Source of the DNA: Trichobilharzia regenti
Lineage: Eukaryota > Platyhelminthes > Trematoda > Strigeidida > Schistosomatidae
Length of the DNA stretch: 64,000 nt
NCBI GenBank assembly: GCA_944472135.2
Contig: OX235270.1
Span: 130,925,632 to 130,989,631, forward strand
Direction: 5' to 3'
Every line of letters starts with the position of its first letter. Position 1 is the first letter of the stretch. Below are positions 21,786 through 33,001 of the stretch, in pieces. Below the pieces are notes generated by a model that saw only the letters and a list, made by a program, of their open reading frames with translations, made no database searches and had not been told where the DNA came from. The position numbers and the translations under genes were made by a program.

Positions 21786-23771
21786 CTAGGTTGGAAAATC
21801 GTCGAAGAGTTCGTTTGCCGATCTCATTCTATCAGCTATATCCTCAAATCTGAACGGCAACACGCTCATGTCATTGTATCGTAGAATATAGATGACGAAC
21901 AAACACACGACATATCTGATCAACCAAGCGTAGAAACAGAGTAATTTACGCCTAAGATGATAGCATTCAAATAGTAACTTAAAACTAGAAATGCCTTCAT
22001 TCATGCAAGTCAATTTAACAATTACCCTCTCATACACACTTGGCTTATCCTCACTAAACTGACCAATATCTTTCGTCTCTTCAAATGCACCAATATTATC
22101 ATAGTCACTGCACAAGATACTCGAGTTGATGGGAATCTGTTTCATTGTGGATGACAACACCAACGATGACTGATTGATATCAGTTGATGAACTTAGCGGT
22201 GCATCAGAAGCTGTTGTTGTTCGGCTTTCAGAAAATTCTCTAACTGCAAGATTACTACCACTGCTGTCTTTTACTATTAGCTCAGGTTGAGCAAAAGCAT
22301 CTGATGATAGGTGGGCTACACGCTGATCAATTACACTGACGGTCTCACAAGTATCCATACCTTCTGCAACTGCATCTGCGTTCAATTCTACTTCACGTTG
22401 TCGTTGTACAGAACCTTTATTCAACTTAGCAGTAGTGGGCATTCCCCGCATTTCATCATGATCAAGCAAAGACAAATCTGCACTATCATGATCATTATCA
22501 CAAATATTCAATTTACCATCATCTTTCTGGTCAACTTCATCATTTTCAAACTCTTTAATAACAGCAGTAGATGATTTGGGTTCTTCCTCACAAATCCCTA
22601 AAGATTTCATACCTTCACTCTGACTAGTAATACCTCGTAAACTTGTAGGGTCAGAACTGCACTCTGAAGCAATAACTCTATTCTGTGACACTCTATTCAA
22701 CAACGGCTTACCAGTTGCAACTACAGACTTCTTCACCGCACCGTTATCGTCACACAATTCGGAGTCAGGCCTGGAGTTTACATTTAGCTTATCACTGAAC
22801 TTGCTCGCTGGTTCACAGTTCACCTCTGCATGCAGCTCTTGCAAACGTGTAAAACACAACCGTGCTTGTCTTGCATCTTGTAACTTATCTGTTGAGGATG
22901 TACTACGAAACCTGTTACACTCACTAGGTCTATATGCATTACTGGACATCATGGAGCCTTCTCGATATCCACCTCTCTGAGGCCTATTCGTCATCAATGA
23001 TTGCGTTTTTCCCTCAGACTGCTCTATTCTACGGGTGAGATTCAATATACCGGCAAACTTGCTCATAGATTGATTGACACTATTATGTACCAGTTTCAGG
23101 ATATCATCAAACTTTGGCTCGATACCCTCATCCTCCATACGGGAGCTTATCTTCACCCACTTCCTTTGCAGTCGAGTAGGTAGGCGTCTTGCTATTACTT
23201 CTAGTATAAAACTCGAGTTGAGGTCACTCATGCAATTCATCGAAATCAAGGTACTCTTATAAGTCATAAGATTATCTAAAATCTCAGTAAGTGCCTTGGA
23301 GTCATCTTGAAGTTGACTGCCGTTACACTTAACAGCATCGAATAATTTCCCTACAATCATCGAAGGTCTTCCAAACCTTTGACGTAGTATGCTTATACCC
23401 TCGTAGTAGCCCTCTTTTGGCTTCATAATCTCACAGCACTATATAGCTCTTGCAGCATCTCCAGTGCAATATCTCATCAAATACATTAACTTCAATCCAA
23501 ACATTAACTTCAATTCATCACTTAATAGAAAACTACTCAGCATGATCTCAAACTCCCTTACAAATTGTAAATAATCAGCCGGGTTTCCGTCGAAACACTG
23601 TGGTTCAAATTTAGGGAGTTTGATGTTCCTTTTATCCCTGAACGGCGAAACAGTAACATCAACCATGTCATGTTGAACATCAGACACATCGTTACAATTA
23701 ACAGACAAGTCACCATGACTTACTTTCCTGTTTGTATCCAAGACGCACTGTCCCTTCTTTGACCCAGGCAT
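21786..23771 (-). pseudogene. gag: Pol-less BEL Gag ORF (P1 right arm), split in two
   Basis: 23771-23439 starts MPGSKKGQ and covers the Gag N-terminus. It contains an 18-bp duplication (residues LKLMFGLKLM) absent from every other copy and stops near 23439. The frame resumes at 23426 and runs 546 codons to DDFPT at 21786. This second part includes the RQRFGRPSM segment of Gag, the acidic middle and the hydrophobic C-terminus (FKLLFECYHL, then CLFVIYILRYND). Variants in the middle (DLSLLDHDEMRGMP) are shared with the left P1 arm and not with the P2 copies. Confidence 0.85.
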
Positions 23772-23915
23772 TGTTGAACTTGACCCAATTCCAAAAAAGT
23801 TCCAGATATTGCTTGTTCAAAGAGGACTTGACCGGCACCAGGAAAAATGAACGGCGACTATCCAAACTTTCACCAACTGTTTGAATCCGCCAGATCTGTT
23901 TCTATCGTTAGAAAC

Positions 23916-24275
23916 TGTCAACCACGTCTCATAAACCGTTAATGCTTAGCTCTCGCTGCACTCGGTCTCACGCTGTTTCTTGAAGTTTCTCAGAAACGCT
24001 TAGTAATAACGGGCGCAAAAACCAAAACACCAATTGGCGACTCGAGGATTCTTTATTGTAACACCAACATATAAACACTGTTACAACTAAGGTCTGTGAA
24101 CAAATATTACAATAATAAATCACAATATTACTTCTGACGGTTTTCTCCTGACTTCTTTCTGAACAGCAACCGATGAGACGATGACTGGCTGATTGATGCC
24201 TCCGCGAAAATATAGGGAAGTTGGGTCTGAGCAAACGACCAAGAATTGATCGTTCAATCTTCAACTACTTTGACA
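23916..24275 (-). repeat. LTR1 copy, 5' LTR of the gag-only element
   Basis: Minus strand TGTCAAAGTAG to TGACA, 360 bp. The outer flank here is the R3 module and not CR1, so the right P1 arm loses similarity with the left arm exactly at the LTR edge. Confidence 0.85.
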
Positions 24276-24567
24276 ACTGTTGTTCCGAAGTGCAAGGACA
24301 TATGACGATGCAATAATACATGTGCCAGTTATGGTGAACAGCGAGTGGGACTTCAGTGAGCTTGTTTGCTCAAACCAGTTTCCTGTCCGTCTGGGGCGAC
24401 AATCCCTGTCGTGACTTAGATGTCTGCTTGTTAACAGAAGGCCAGAGAAATACCACCAGAAAAATTATTCTGTTTTATACTGAAGTTATTTGTAGACATC
24501 TTTAGTGTACTGAGACCAACCAACTTTGAATCACATGGTCAAGCTGTTATGTTATCAATTTGTCTAT
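24276..24567 (+). repeat. R3 module, 5' part, split by the CR1-B insertion
   Basis: Begins actgttgttccgaag and continues to atttgtct, after which CR1-B sequence starts. The module resumes at 27236 (attggtttatacttgg). Uninterrupted reverse-orientation copies at 30424-30800 and 58332-58735 define the empty site. Confidence 0.72.
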
Positions 24568-26834
24568 CTAATTTTGCTGATGAATTCACCATGTTTGCTG
24601 CTGCCAACTTCGACAACTCTCTATCCGTTATTACTGGAGACTTCAACACATCGGATTGCTCCTTTCTTGAAGCTCTTGGTCACACAAACATAGTCAAATT
24701 TCCCACTCGACTTGACAAAACACTCGACCTCGTTTTTACTAATGACGAAGGAGTATATGAAACACGTAGACGTTCACCGATACATAACTCCGATCACTGC
24801 ATTGTCCGCGTTTTGCCAAAAATATACAGCAAAACACATATTAAAATCTTCTCACACCTGTCTACGAGAGCACAAGAAAGATGCTACACATCTGACAACT
24901 TACTCAATCTAAGATGCATGTTAAAAGATACCAACTGGGATCTATTCTATGAAAGTACATTAGATGACTCAATCACCAATATAATGGATTATCTTAAGTT
25001 CTGCCTCGACATATGCTGTCCCAAACAAACACTGTTCAAACGCCTCGACCGCTTCTCGTCTCCCCGTCTCAAACAACTTCGCAGGCAAAAAGAAATGTTA
25101 TATAAATGCAAAGACAAGTTAGGACTTAAAAAGATTAATGCTCAAATCAAATCTGAAATCAAAAATCTTAATGCTATCTATAACCAAACACTTTTATCAT
25201 GCAAATCTCCTAACAGCATGTGGAAACTTTTCAATGAAATTACTGGCAATAGTAAGCGATGTAATGTTTTTCCCTCTTGTGATGTTAATGCTCTTAATCT
25301 GTCTTTTTTACGCTCTCCTTCTACTATAACCACTTCTAACGTTACTAATCTTGTAGCTGATAACTTCCAGGACTTCAATACTCTCGATGTTTTGAAATGT
25401 CTTAAAACTCTTAAGCCCTCACATAGTCTTGGCCCTGATAGCATACCTGCATATGTTCTAAAACAATGTGCAGATGCTTTATGTTCTCCTCTAACTAATA
25501 TCCTAAATGCTTCTTTCTCCGAAAACGTTGTACCTGTTCCATGGAAAGACATTAAAATAGTCCCTGTCCCTAAACCTGGAAATAGCAAGAACGTAAAGTT
25601 CAGACCCATCGCCATCACTTCCCCGTTTCTAAAGCTCATGGAAAAACTAGTACTTCTTAAACTCGAACCCTCCCTTAAAAGCTTCGAAGACCCCAAACAA
25701 TTTGCCTACAGACAGGGTAGGAGTACTTTAGACGCTGCAGCCGTCTTACACAACAGTATTGTCTCATCATTAGACAAAGGTGCCAAATATGTCCGCTGCA
25801 CGTTTCTTGACTTTACTTCTGCTTTCGACTCTGTACCTAGAAGTCTCTTGCTAAATAAGCTCTCCATGACACAAACCGAGTCCTGGGTCACTAACTGGTT
25901 GCATTCCTACTTTTCAAACAGAATGCAGTACACCGTATACAAAGGCCAATCCTCCTCTGCTGTGCTCACAGAAGCTGGTGTCCCCCAAGGTGCTGTACTC
26001 TCCCCACTTCTCTTTTCTTTCTTCCTACATGACCTACCGTCTTCAAATGACATTAACTTTGTCAAATATGCTGATGACCTAACTGTATCTTTACCTGTCA
26101 AATGTCAAAGTGACTGCTCTAAACTAAATGGCTTCTTATCGGAAATTAGCCAATGGTCCAAGGAAAACGGTCTAACCTTAAACCCCTCCAAATGCCAAAC
26201 AGTTAATTTCACCCTTAGGCATAAATCTGACCTAAACAAACTGGTTAGCACTCACGAGGTGTGCAACATAGATGGCAGTGAAATAGAAACCAAGTCGGAA
26301 ATTAAATACCTAGGCGTCACTTTATCTTCTGATCTTTCCTGGTCGTCTCATATCTTGACGATTTCCAAGAAAATATACCGTCTTACCTTCTACATCAAGA
26401 AGTTAAGACATTCTGGTGTAACCCAACCCTTACTCTTACAATTTGTTAACTCCCGTATTCTGCCTATTATTCTCTATTGCTCCCCCTTAGTCTTTCCTGG
26501 GCTATTGAAGAAAGACTATACCTTATTACGTAGGATGTTAAAGGTTGTCAGCAGGGTAAGCAGTTTGCCACTTAGCCAGCTTGTTAATATTCTGGTGGAC
26601 AGGCATATGGACTCATGTGAAAAATGGGCGAAATCCATTTTATCTGACTCACAACACCCTCTACATTCACAACTCTCCCCATGTATCTCTTCAGGGAAAA
26701 CAAGAAGCCTATATAGGAAACTATATGCCCGCACTAGTAAGTACAAAAACTCATCCATACCCTACCTAGCCCGTGTTCTGTGCGATAAAGAATGCATCAG
26801 GCATGAAACCTTTAACTTATTAAATAGTCAGTAG
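24549..26834 (+). CDS. CR1-B ORF2: endonuclease C-terminal part and complete reverse transcriptase, open frame
   Basis: 761 codons without a stop. The listed start at 24549 lies in flanking R3 sequence; element sequence begins at about 24568. The frame shows the end of the endonuclease (VITGDFNTSDCS, then HNSDHCIV), a linker, and a full RT: PVPKPGNSKNVKFRPIAIT, catalytic motif A in FLDFTSAFDSVP, GVPQGAVLSPLLFS, catalytic VKYADDLTVSL, and KYLGVTLSSDLSWS. A C-terminal region with LARVLCDKECIRHE ends at 26834. The missing N-terminal endonuclease makes it non-functional for retrotransposition although the RT looks intact. It is the best-preserved RT in the window. Confidence 0.88.
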   Translation: MLSICLSNFADEFTMFAAANFDNSLSVITGDFNTSDCSFLEALGHTNIVKFPTRLDKTLDLVFTNDEGVYETRRRSPIHNSDHCIVRVLPKIYSKTHIKIFSHLSTRAQERCYTSDNLLNLRCMLKDTNWDLFYESTLDDSITNIMDYLKFCLDICCPKQTLFKRLDRFSSPRLKQLRRQKEMLYKCKDKLGLKKINAQIKSEIKNLNAIYNQTLLSCKSPNSMWKLFNEITGNSKRCNVFPSCDVNALNLSFLRSPSTITTSNVTNLVADNFQDFNTLDVLKCLKTLKPSHSLGPDSIPAYVLKQCADALCSPLTNILNASFSENVVPVPWKDIKIVPVPKPGNSKNVKFRPIAITSPFLKLMEKLVLLKLEPSLKSFEDPKQFAYRQGRSTLDAAAVLHNSIVSSLDKGAKYVRCTFLDFTSAFDSVPRSLLLNKLSMTQTESWVTNWLHSYFSNRMQYTVYKGQSSSAVLTEAGVPQGAVLSPLLFSFFLHDLPSSNDINFVKYADDLTVSLPVKCQSDCSKLNGFLSEISQWSKENGLTLNPSKCQTVNFTLRHKSDLNKLVSTHEVCNIDGSEIETKSEIKYLGVTLSSDLSWSSHILTISKKIYRLTFYIKKLRHSGVTQPLLLQFVNSRILPIILYCSPLVFPGLLKKDYTLLRRMLKVVSRVSSLPLSQLVNILVDRHMDSCEKWAKSILSDSQHPLHSQLSPCISSGKTRSLYRKLYARTSKYKNSSIPYLARVLCDKECIRHETFNLLNSQ

Positions 26835-27235
26835 AACCAATGGATCTCGTCTTTCCAACTCACATCATTTATAGGTACAACGTTTTCTCGCTCTTCATTC
26901 TGTATTTATTTTTGTTATGTGCTGTTTTGTTTCTCTCTTCCTTGCAAACTCTACTTAAAACATTCTTGTTCGTTCTTTCACACTCTGTATATCTCGACCA
27001 TTTTGCTATCGCTTACGCCAGTAAATATGCTAGTAGTATCTACTTTTCTAACACCTTCAAACATTTTAATTTTGGCTTTGCTACCGACATACTAATATGT
27101 TGTTGAGATAACTTTAATCTATGTAGAACTTTATTTATTGTTAATGTAAAAAACTGGATGCAATATTGTAGTAAAATGCTGAGAATTCCATTCTGTATCA
27201 CAAGTACTGATTTGGAATAAAGCTTATGTTATGTT
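24568..27235 (+). mobile_element. CR1-B: 5'-truncated non-LTR retrotransposon with TTATG tail
   Basis: Inserted into the R3 module. It contains most of ORF2, a 3' UTR of about 400 bp and a short (TTATG)n tail at 27222-27240. CR1-like elements end in short microsatellites instead of poly(A), in keeping with this. The 5' end lies within the endonuclease domain. No clear target duplication is visible because the junction sequence is ambiguous. Confidence 0.85.
26835..27235 (+). other. CR1-B 3' UTR
   Basis: Non-coding. It contains the segment attccattctgtatcacaag and an AATAAA near the end (ggaataaagc), then the TTATG tail. The same 3' end motif is found at 30160-30200 in the decayed CR1-B relative. 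Confidence 0.7.
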
Positions 27236-27398
27236 ATGTTATTGGTTTATACTTGGTTAATCAGTTAATCTCCGACTTACAGCCAGTCATTTGAAACCAC
27301 GCGCGTTGGAATCAAGTTGGTCATCGCATGTGTTAAATAGTATTCTGAGATACTGGGAATTGTCATCGAGCCACAATTCCTGCCCATTTCACAAAACG
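27236..27398 (+). repeat. R3 module, 3' part
   Basis: Continuation of 24276-24567 after the CR1-B insertion. It ends with cccatttcacaaaacg directly before LTR2. Confidence 0.7.
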
Positions 27399-27706
27399 TG
27401 TCAATGGACGTGAACATTGATCGTTTGTTTTTGGGACTGGTAGCCATTGGTGGGCAACTCAAAGGCGCGAATGGTTCGATCGTGTACAAGTTCGAAGAGG
27501 ACGACCAAAAACGAATAAAAGTACATCATCGTTTTGTATAAAATATTTGTTTATAGAGTTTTACTGTTCTGCGTTTTGATTGCCAAGCAATACGACGTCC
27601 ATCATACAATAATGGTGTTTTGGAGTTAAGGTCGGAGAAAGTACATAGTTTCATTGGTGCGGGGCGTCTTCGTAACAATAGAAACTTGGGGATAAATTTC
27701 TTGACA
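27399..27706 (+). repeat. LTR2 copy
   Basis: 308 bp starting TGTCAATGGACGTG and ending TTCTTGACA. The flanking pentamers (aaacg and gcacg) differ, so it is not a simple solo LTR with a clean target duplication. The sequence after it is not the gag leader found after the other LTR2 copies. Confidence 0.7.
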
Positions 27707-28694
27707 GCACGTGTCAGTTTCTCCAAGTCCTTTCTTCCTGTAGATCTGTGCAACTTCCACCACAGTCGAATAGAAGAGAAGATTCCAGCAGCAGAGTGCC
27801 AGAAAGGAAATAAAATGTATGTGGACATGGATAGTTCCTTAATATTTGCATATGCATGTTTATATTCGTTGCACATTGCCGTCTGGTAAACATATATACT
27901 TATTTCTACTCAGTCTTTGTATGCATCCATGCGACTAGACTTGTTGTCGTTTATTCAGTAATTGGGGAGTTTTCGCGCGTTTTCCAGGCACTGTAGTAAA
28001 CTAATAATTGATTGGTTCTAGGGATAAATAGTTTGTTAATGTAATCAGCAGAGTGAAACAGTCTGTACAGAGAGTGTTTGAAACTTATAAGCAAGGTGCA
28101 AGTTCTGATTTCGAGAGGAAAGCCATTCCATATTTAAGAATGCACGACTGCGAAGAAGTTCTCTTGGAGTGTTGGTTTAAAGGCTTCTATTGTCACTATT
28201 CAAGTTTGGTTACGCAGATCGTAAGGGGCCTCCAGTGAAAATTGTGTCCCTATTTTCTGAGAATGATACTTTATGCAAGAACTCAAAGGAGAATATTAGA
28301 TTTATAATTAGTCGTCCAGTCCAAAGTGAATCAAGATTTTACGGCGGCCTGCTTAAATCTTGAGCTACCAAAATTTCCATCCTACATATTACATCTATTT
28401 CCTCGGATTTATTTTTTTTAAACATTCATTTATGTGTCCAAATCGCATTACTTACTCTCGCGATTATTTAAAATGTTTACATTATTGATATAAGTATAAA
28501 ACTTGGGCACTGTGGTAGAGTATAATTCCATTATACATAAGATTTTATTTTGATAAATCGCACAGTGTTTACAGTAATGTTTACTGATAACGTTTCGAGC
28601 ACAATTTATTGCTCATAATCATATCAAGGTAATCACACGACTTCCTAAATCCACTTATATAGTTCCATTGTTTTTCTCTTGATTTTCACTTGAT
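27707..28694. other. Unassigned sequence with one small open frame
   Basis: I recognise no repeat here. A 61-codon frame lies at 28053-28238 (starts MKQSVQRVFETYKQ). It is preceded by a possible splice acceptor (aatcagcag, ending about 28049) and contains a possible donor (atcgtaagg, about 28217-28225). It could be a host exon, but I do not recognise the protein and confidence is low. The rest (28240-28690) is AT-rich and appears non-coding. Confidence 0.3.
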
Positions 28695-28726
28695 TTGATT
28701 GGTAATAGTATTTTCCATATTTCAGG

Positions 28727-29410
28727 TATGAGTGACGAGTCATTCCTATTGCATGTGTTGGGTGTAGACTCTACTGTTGATTTCAGCTTAAGATGTAAAC
28801 GACAGTTAAAAGAAGTCATCGATTCTCGTGACAGTTGTAAAATTGACGACAATGATATAGGAATCAAATCAGAAATTAAGTATCTTGGACTCATTCTCTC
28901 TTCTGATCTCTCCTGGTCTTCCCATGTGTTAGCAATCTCCAGTAAAATATTCCGCCTGACATTTTACATTAAGAAGTTAAGACACTCGGGTATAACTCAA
29001 CCACTCCTCTTACAGTTAATAAACTCTTGCATCCTACCTATTCTTCTTTATTGTCCACCCTTATTCTTTCCTGGTTTGCTTAAAAAAGACTATGTCACAA
29101 TTCGTAGAATGCTGAAGACTGTCAGTAGGGTGAGTGGTGTCCCAGTGGACCACATAGTTAACGTCGTTGTCGATAGGCACCTGACTTCGTGCAATAAATT
29201 TGCTAAAGGGATTTGTCTGACTTGGATCATCCACTTTGCCGTCAGCTTTCACCTTGCATCTCCTCAGGTAGAACAAGGAGTAACTTCAGAAAACTGTATG
29301 CTGGCACGTTCAAGTATAAGAATTCCATGATACCATACTTGGCACGTATTTTATGTGATGAAAATAGTGTCAGACAAGAATTAACTAACCTTTTTTCATC
29401 AAGTAAATAA
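28727..29410 (+). pseudogene. CR1-B-like ORF2 C-terminal remnant
   Basis: The frame from 28695 matches CR1-B ORF2 from IKSEIKYLGLILSSDLSWS onward (compare 26290-26834). It continues in two frames (28695-29330 and 29213-29410) to the same kind of C-terminus (IPYLARILCDENSVRQE). About 40 residues before the homologous part (GMSDESFLLHVLGVDSTVDF) have no counterpart in CR1-B and follow a splice-acceptor-like tttccatatttcag. It is a 5'-truncated, decayed copy. Confidence 0.75.
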
Positions 29411-30200
29411 ACAATTTCCTCCATCCATCCTTATATACCCTCAAGTTTTACTTTTATTATTTCTTTTACATTTATGGTCCTGTTGATTCTTTGTCTTTCT
29501 CTCATAATTGCAAGCACCAAATTGTTTCTATGACTGCTGTAATTTTTATTTTTCTCCTCACTATATCATGTAAAGAGAAGATTATATTCAATATTTTTAA
29601 ACATGTTAGGATTTCTGTACCGCATTTCCGATACTGTGTGAAACAAGCTCACATTAATTTTCACTTGTGTTAATATTATTACCCTAGCCGTTATCATTAT
29701 TATTATTTCCAATCAATAGGCTGCACGTTTCTGACATTACCCCTGTCAATGTAGTTGAAGATTGAACGATCAATTCAGGGTTGTTTGCTCAAACCCAAGT
29801 TACCCATAATTTTCGCGGGTGACCAATCTGCCAGTCATCGTCTCATCGGTCACTGTTCAGAAAGAACCTAGAAAAATCTTTCAGAAACCTTACTCCGTAA
29901 CACCAATAATGCTGGTTATATTTTGGTGTTAGAATAAAGAATTCTCTAGTCGCCAGTCTGTATTCTGGTTTTCGCGTCCGCTAGTGGTAAGCGTTTCTGA
30001 AAGGCTTCGAAGGACAGTGTGAGGCCCAGCGTAGCAAGAGCTGGGCATTAACGCTTTTTGAGACGTGATTGACAACCCCTATCGTAAATGTGGAAGATTT
30101 TCTGTGTGAATAATTTTATTTATAATTTGAGGATATAAGTTGCAACATTGTAATTAATGCTGAAAATTCCATTCTGTATCACAAGTACTGTTTTTGAAAT
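29411..30200 (+). other. 3' UTR of the CR1-B-like remnant, split by a solo LTR
   Basis: 29411-29743 is AT-rich 3' UTR. After the solo LTR (29744-30074) it resumes and ends with attccattctgtatcacaag at about 30165, the segment that ends CR1-B at about 27190. Confidence 0.65.
29744..30074 (+). repeat. Solo LTR1-type LTR with ACCCC target-site duplication
   Basis: 331 bp starting TGTCAATGTAG and ending GTGATTGACA, diverged from the other LTR1 copies. It is flanked on both sides by accc-c (29739-29743 and 30075-30079), a perfect 5-bp target duplication typical of BEL/Pao insertion. The internal region has been lost by LTR-LTR recombination. It contains a variant polyadenylation segment (agaataaagaattc). 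Confidence 0.92.
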
Positions 30201-30423
30201 AAAGTAAATCACTATTATTTTAAAAAATCATGCACCGTGAGATGTGTTCTTTCTTACAATCGTAGCCTGTTAGTTTGGGTGTGAAATATCGTTGGATGCT
30301 TTCCATCCTCAAAATCAACTGCTGTCTTCTATCACCACATGCGACATCGGTCGGTAATTTTGAGTTCATTCTAATATTATAGCGAGTTACTAAACTGGCT
30401 ATGCCTTCAAGGCGTTGTGTGAA
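30201..30423. other. Unassigned sequence
   Basis: Short AT-rich stretch between the CR1-B-like 3' end and the reverse R3 module. I see no gene or repeat in it. Confidence 0.4.
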
Positions 30424-30800
30424 ATGGTAAGGAACTGTGGCTCGATGACAACTCCCAGTATCTCAGAATACTATTTAACACATGCGATGACCAACTTGAT
30501 TCCAACGCGAGTGGTTTCAAATGACTGGCTGTAAGTCGGAGATTAACTGATCAACCAAGTATAAACCAATAAGACAAATCGATTACATAACAGCTTGACC
30601 ATGTGATTCAAAGTTGGTTGGTCTCAGTACACTAAAGATGTCTACAAATAACTTCAGTATAAAACAGAATAATTTTTCTGGTGGTATTTCTCTGGCCTCC
30701 TGTTAACAAGCAGACATCTAAGTCATGACGGGGATTGTCGCCCCAGACGGACAGGAAAATGGTTTGAACAAACAAGCTCACTGAAGTCCCACTCGTTGTT
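30424..30800 (-). repeat. R3 module, uninterrupted reverse copy
   Basis: Reverse complement of the R3 module. It keeps the uninterrupted segment around 30570-30600 where CR1-B is inserted at 24568, and so serves as an empty-site reference. No LTR2 follows. Confidence 0.72.
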
Positions 30801-31249
30801 TGTGGGATTAGTTTTGCCTACAGATTTAGTCCTTCCTCAGTACTGACGATACAGAGTCCTGGCTTAACTATAGTTAAAAACAGAGTGACTTGACTTAAAC
30901 TTTATCTGTTTCTAAAGCATAAAATAAGGCATACAATTACACCGAGAAATGTATAAAACCCACTGTCACTCAAGAAAAGAAAAGAACTTGTCGAACAGTA
31001 TTGAAGGAACGGACAAAATGAACAGTTAATTAATCACGTATACGCACAATAGAGTGACAGGACGCATTACGGTGTAAGTTACACTTAATTAACCAATAAT
31101 CGCGAAAAAGTGCCACATAATATCGATTAGCTGTCCATCAAACTGTCTATCTGTCTGTCGCGATTAATACCCCTAGCGAACGATCACCATGTTGACTTAT
31201 CGTATCTGGAACCTTCAAGTTGTCTGTTCCTCCCAACAGACACACGCTT
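30801..31249. other. Unassigned AT-rich sequence
   Basis: No ORF or recognisable repeat. It could be the decayed 3' internal region of BEL-C, since it lies directly beyond that element's DUF5641 end, but no LTR is visible. Confidence 0.35.
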
Positions 31250-31259
31250 CTTATATCTT

Positions 31260-31570
31260 ATATTATTATTATCTCGTTCGACTTCTTGAGTTGCAGTTTT
31301 CAAACGCACTGTCCTGACGCGCCCATCTTGGTCATGGTACACCTGCTTATCCATAGCCTTTGGTCAGAGACCTCTCTGTGTGTCAGTACCGTTAACTAGG
31401 ACGAGATCGCCAGGTTGTAGGTTACGTTTTATATCCCACCAATTAGATCTTGCTTTCAGTATGGGAAGATATTCACGGAGCAAACTATGCAGGAACAAAT
31501 CAGTCAAATGTTGTGGATGTAGTTGACTATAGTGCTGGAAGAAAGCATATCCATCTTTAGCATTCGCTTA
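31260..31570 (-). pseudogene. BEL-C pol C-terminus (DUF5641-type)
   Basis: Translating the minus strand gives REYLPILKARSNWWDIKRN, followed by LQPGDLVLVNGTDTQRGLWP and DGRVRTVRLKT. This is the same pattern as the end of BEL-A integrase (VGDIVLVAD, GLVRTVEVRT). Upstream of it the frame changes straight into DPP3 sequence. Confidence 0.8.
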
Positions 31571-31573
31571 ACC

Positions 31574-33001
31574 TTAACACCAACGTTCCATAGGATCTCC
31601 ATTTATGATATCTTCAGTAGTTTTCCTGTGGAACTTTCGTTTTCCATAACAATCATGCCAAAACAGTTTACCAGAACCATATCTCAACAGTTCATTAAGT
31701 CCAACTTGTAATTCAAAGGAACTTTCAGCATGTTTCACGTACATTTGTTTATCTTCATCACGTAGAAATTCTGTTTTAGGATCCGTGAAACGAGCACTGG
31801 GTACATTACCCAAAGAAACATTTTTAAATCCATCAACTTATCGTACATCATCATAGTTAGGAATATTGGTTCCAACAGGAATTCCAGAAGTTTCAAACGT
31901 TACTACATCCAAATTAGTAAAGTCTGGCTGTAAGAAATTAACTTTTTTAAATGTAGAAGGCCATGTTAGATTTGTTAACAACCTTTCAGCATTACTTACA
32001 AGTCGTTGGAATTTTGTAGACACTGATCTATTTAAAACAGCGATAAATGTTTCAAACTTTGCACGAACGCCAAAGAGATCACGATATGACTCTATAAACT
32101 CAATATGGTTTTCAACAACAGGGTTCTTATCTTTAACCCATAACCTGGAAGCATCTTTGTGAGTGGCTACTGAGCCAGTGGTGAAGATTTCAGCATACTG
32201 GTGCCACATTTCTGATTTGATTTGGTTAAGCGAATGTGCTTTAGAATCTTTGCAACAATCGACTAGTAGCTTCATCAGCTCAATATAGTCACCATATTCA
32301 AGCTGCAAAGATGTGTCTGACGGAAGAGCATCATATAATATGGGCTGGACAGATTTCTCAGCTGACGCAGACCGAAGAAAGTAAACATTTGTTTTAGAAT
32401 CGGCATTTCTGAATGGTCGCGTATTACATGCATCGGTTTTTATACCTTCCATGTACCTTTGAATTAACTCAGCATCACTACGAGTACAGTTTGCGGAGTA
32501 GTAAGTTGTTATTTCAGTTGTACCGAATCCAAGGCGTAAACGACGGGAGCTTAATGAATATATTGCAGGAGCTACTTCTTCCTACAAAGCTTTGAAACTT
32601 GTCTCTGGATTAGAAAATGCGCTATTCAGTGATAGGAGCTCCGTTACTCTACTCAAAGTTATAGCTGGAACGAACTTGGTAGCTTCAAAAGACAAGTAAT
32701 TTCCAAAGTTACCTAGAACTGATGCAAGGTACGATAGCAAGTGGTTTATCTCCTCAGAAATGCTCTTCTGTTTTGCTTCTTCAGTGAACAAATGCACATC
32801 TCGGGACCTGGAGAATCGATAAACAGATAGAAATATTCCAGCAGATTCTGGGGATGTTTGAATTAAACCAATCAGACCACCAACCCATGGTGCTTGTGTG
32901 TAGCTGAAGATATAATCTTCTTCACTTTTACTAAGTGAACGGAATACATCGGTTACGTCAAGACAGTGAAAAGGAGATGGGACATTTACGTAGAAGTCCA
33001 T
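31574..33001 (-). pseudogene. DPP3: Intronless dipeptidyl peptidase III (DPP3) copy, N-terminal two thirds, inactivated
   Basis: DPP3 is a zinc metallopeptidase (family M49) that removes dipeptides from peptide N-termini in the cytosol. The likely start Met is at 33001 (MDFYVNVPSPFHCLDVTDVF), in frame with the upstream BEL pol. Recognisable segments in order: LIGLIQTSPESAGIF, FGNYLSFEATKFVP, then after a frame change near 32590 FGTTEITTYYSANCTRSDAE, ENHIEFIESYRDLFGVR, PDFTNLDVVTF, SGIPVGTNIPNYDDVR, and a final block with LFW at about 31660. A stop replaces one codon at 31838. The zinc motif HELLGH reads NELLRY, so both metal-binding histidines are lost. The copy ends at about 31574, before the rest of the catalytic domain. 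No introns interrupt about 1.4 kb, so it came from mRNA. Confidence 0.88.

Larger units (their letters stand above)
19415..24275. repeat. Palindrome P1, right arm, also start of the direct duplication
   Basis: Reverse complement of 14133-17523. The segment 18169-24275 is also a direct repeat of 47364-53456 with an offset of about 29.2 kb. Confidence 0.9.

Noticed and set aside
27399..27706. Solo LTR2 with target duplication
   Set aside because: The flanking pentamers aaacg and gcacg do not match, and R3 lies upstream as at the other LTR2 copies, so a simple solo LTR is not supported.
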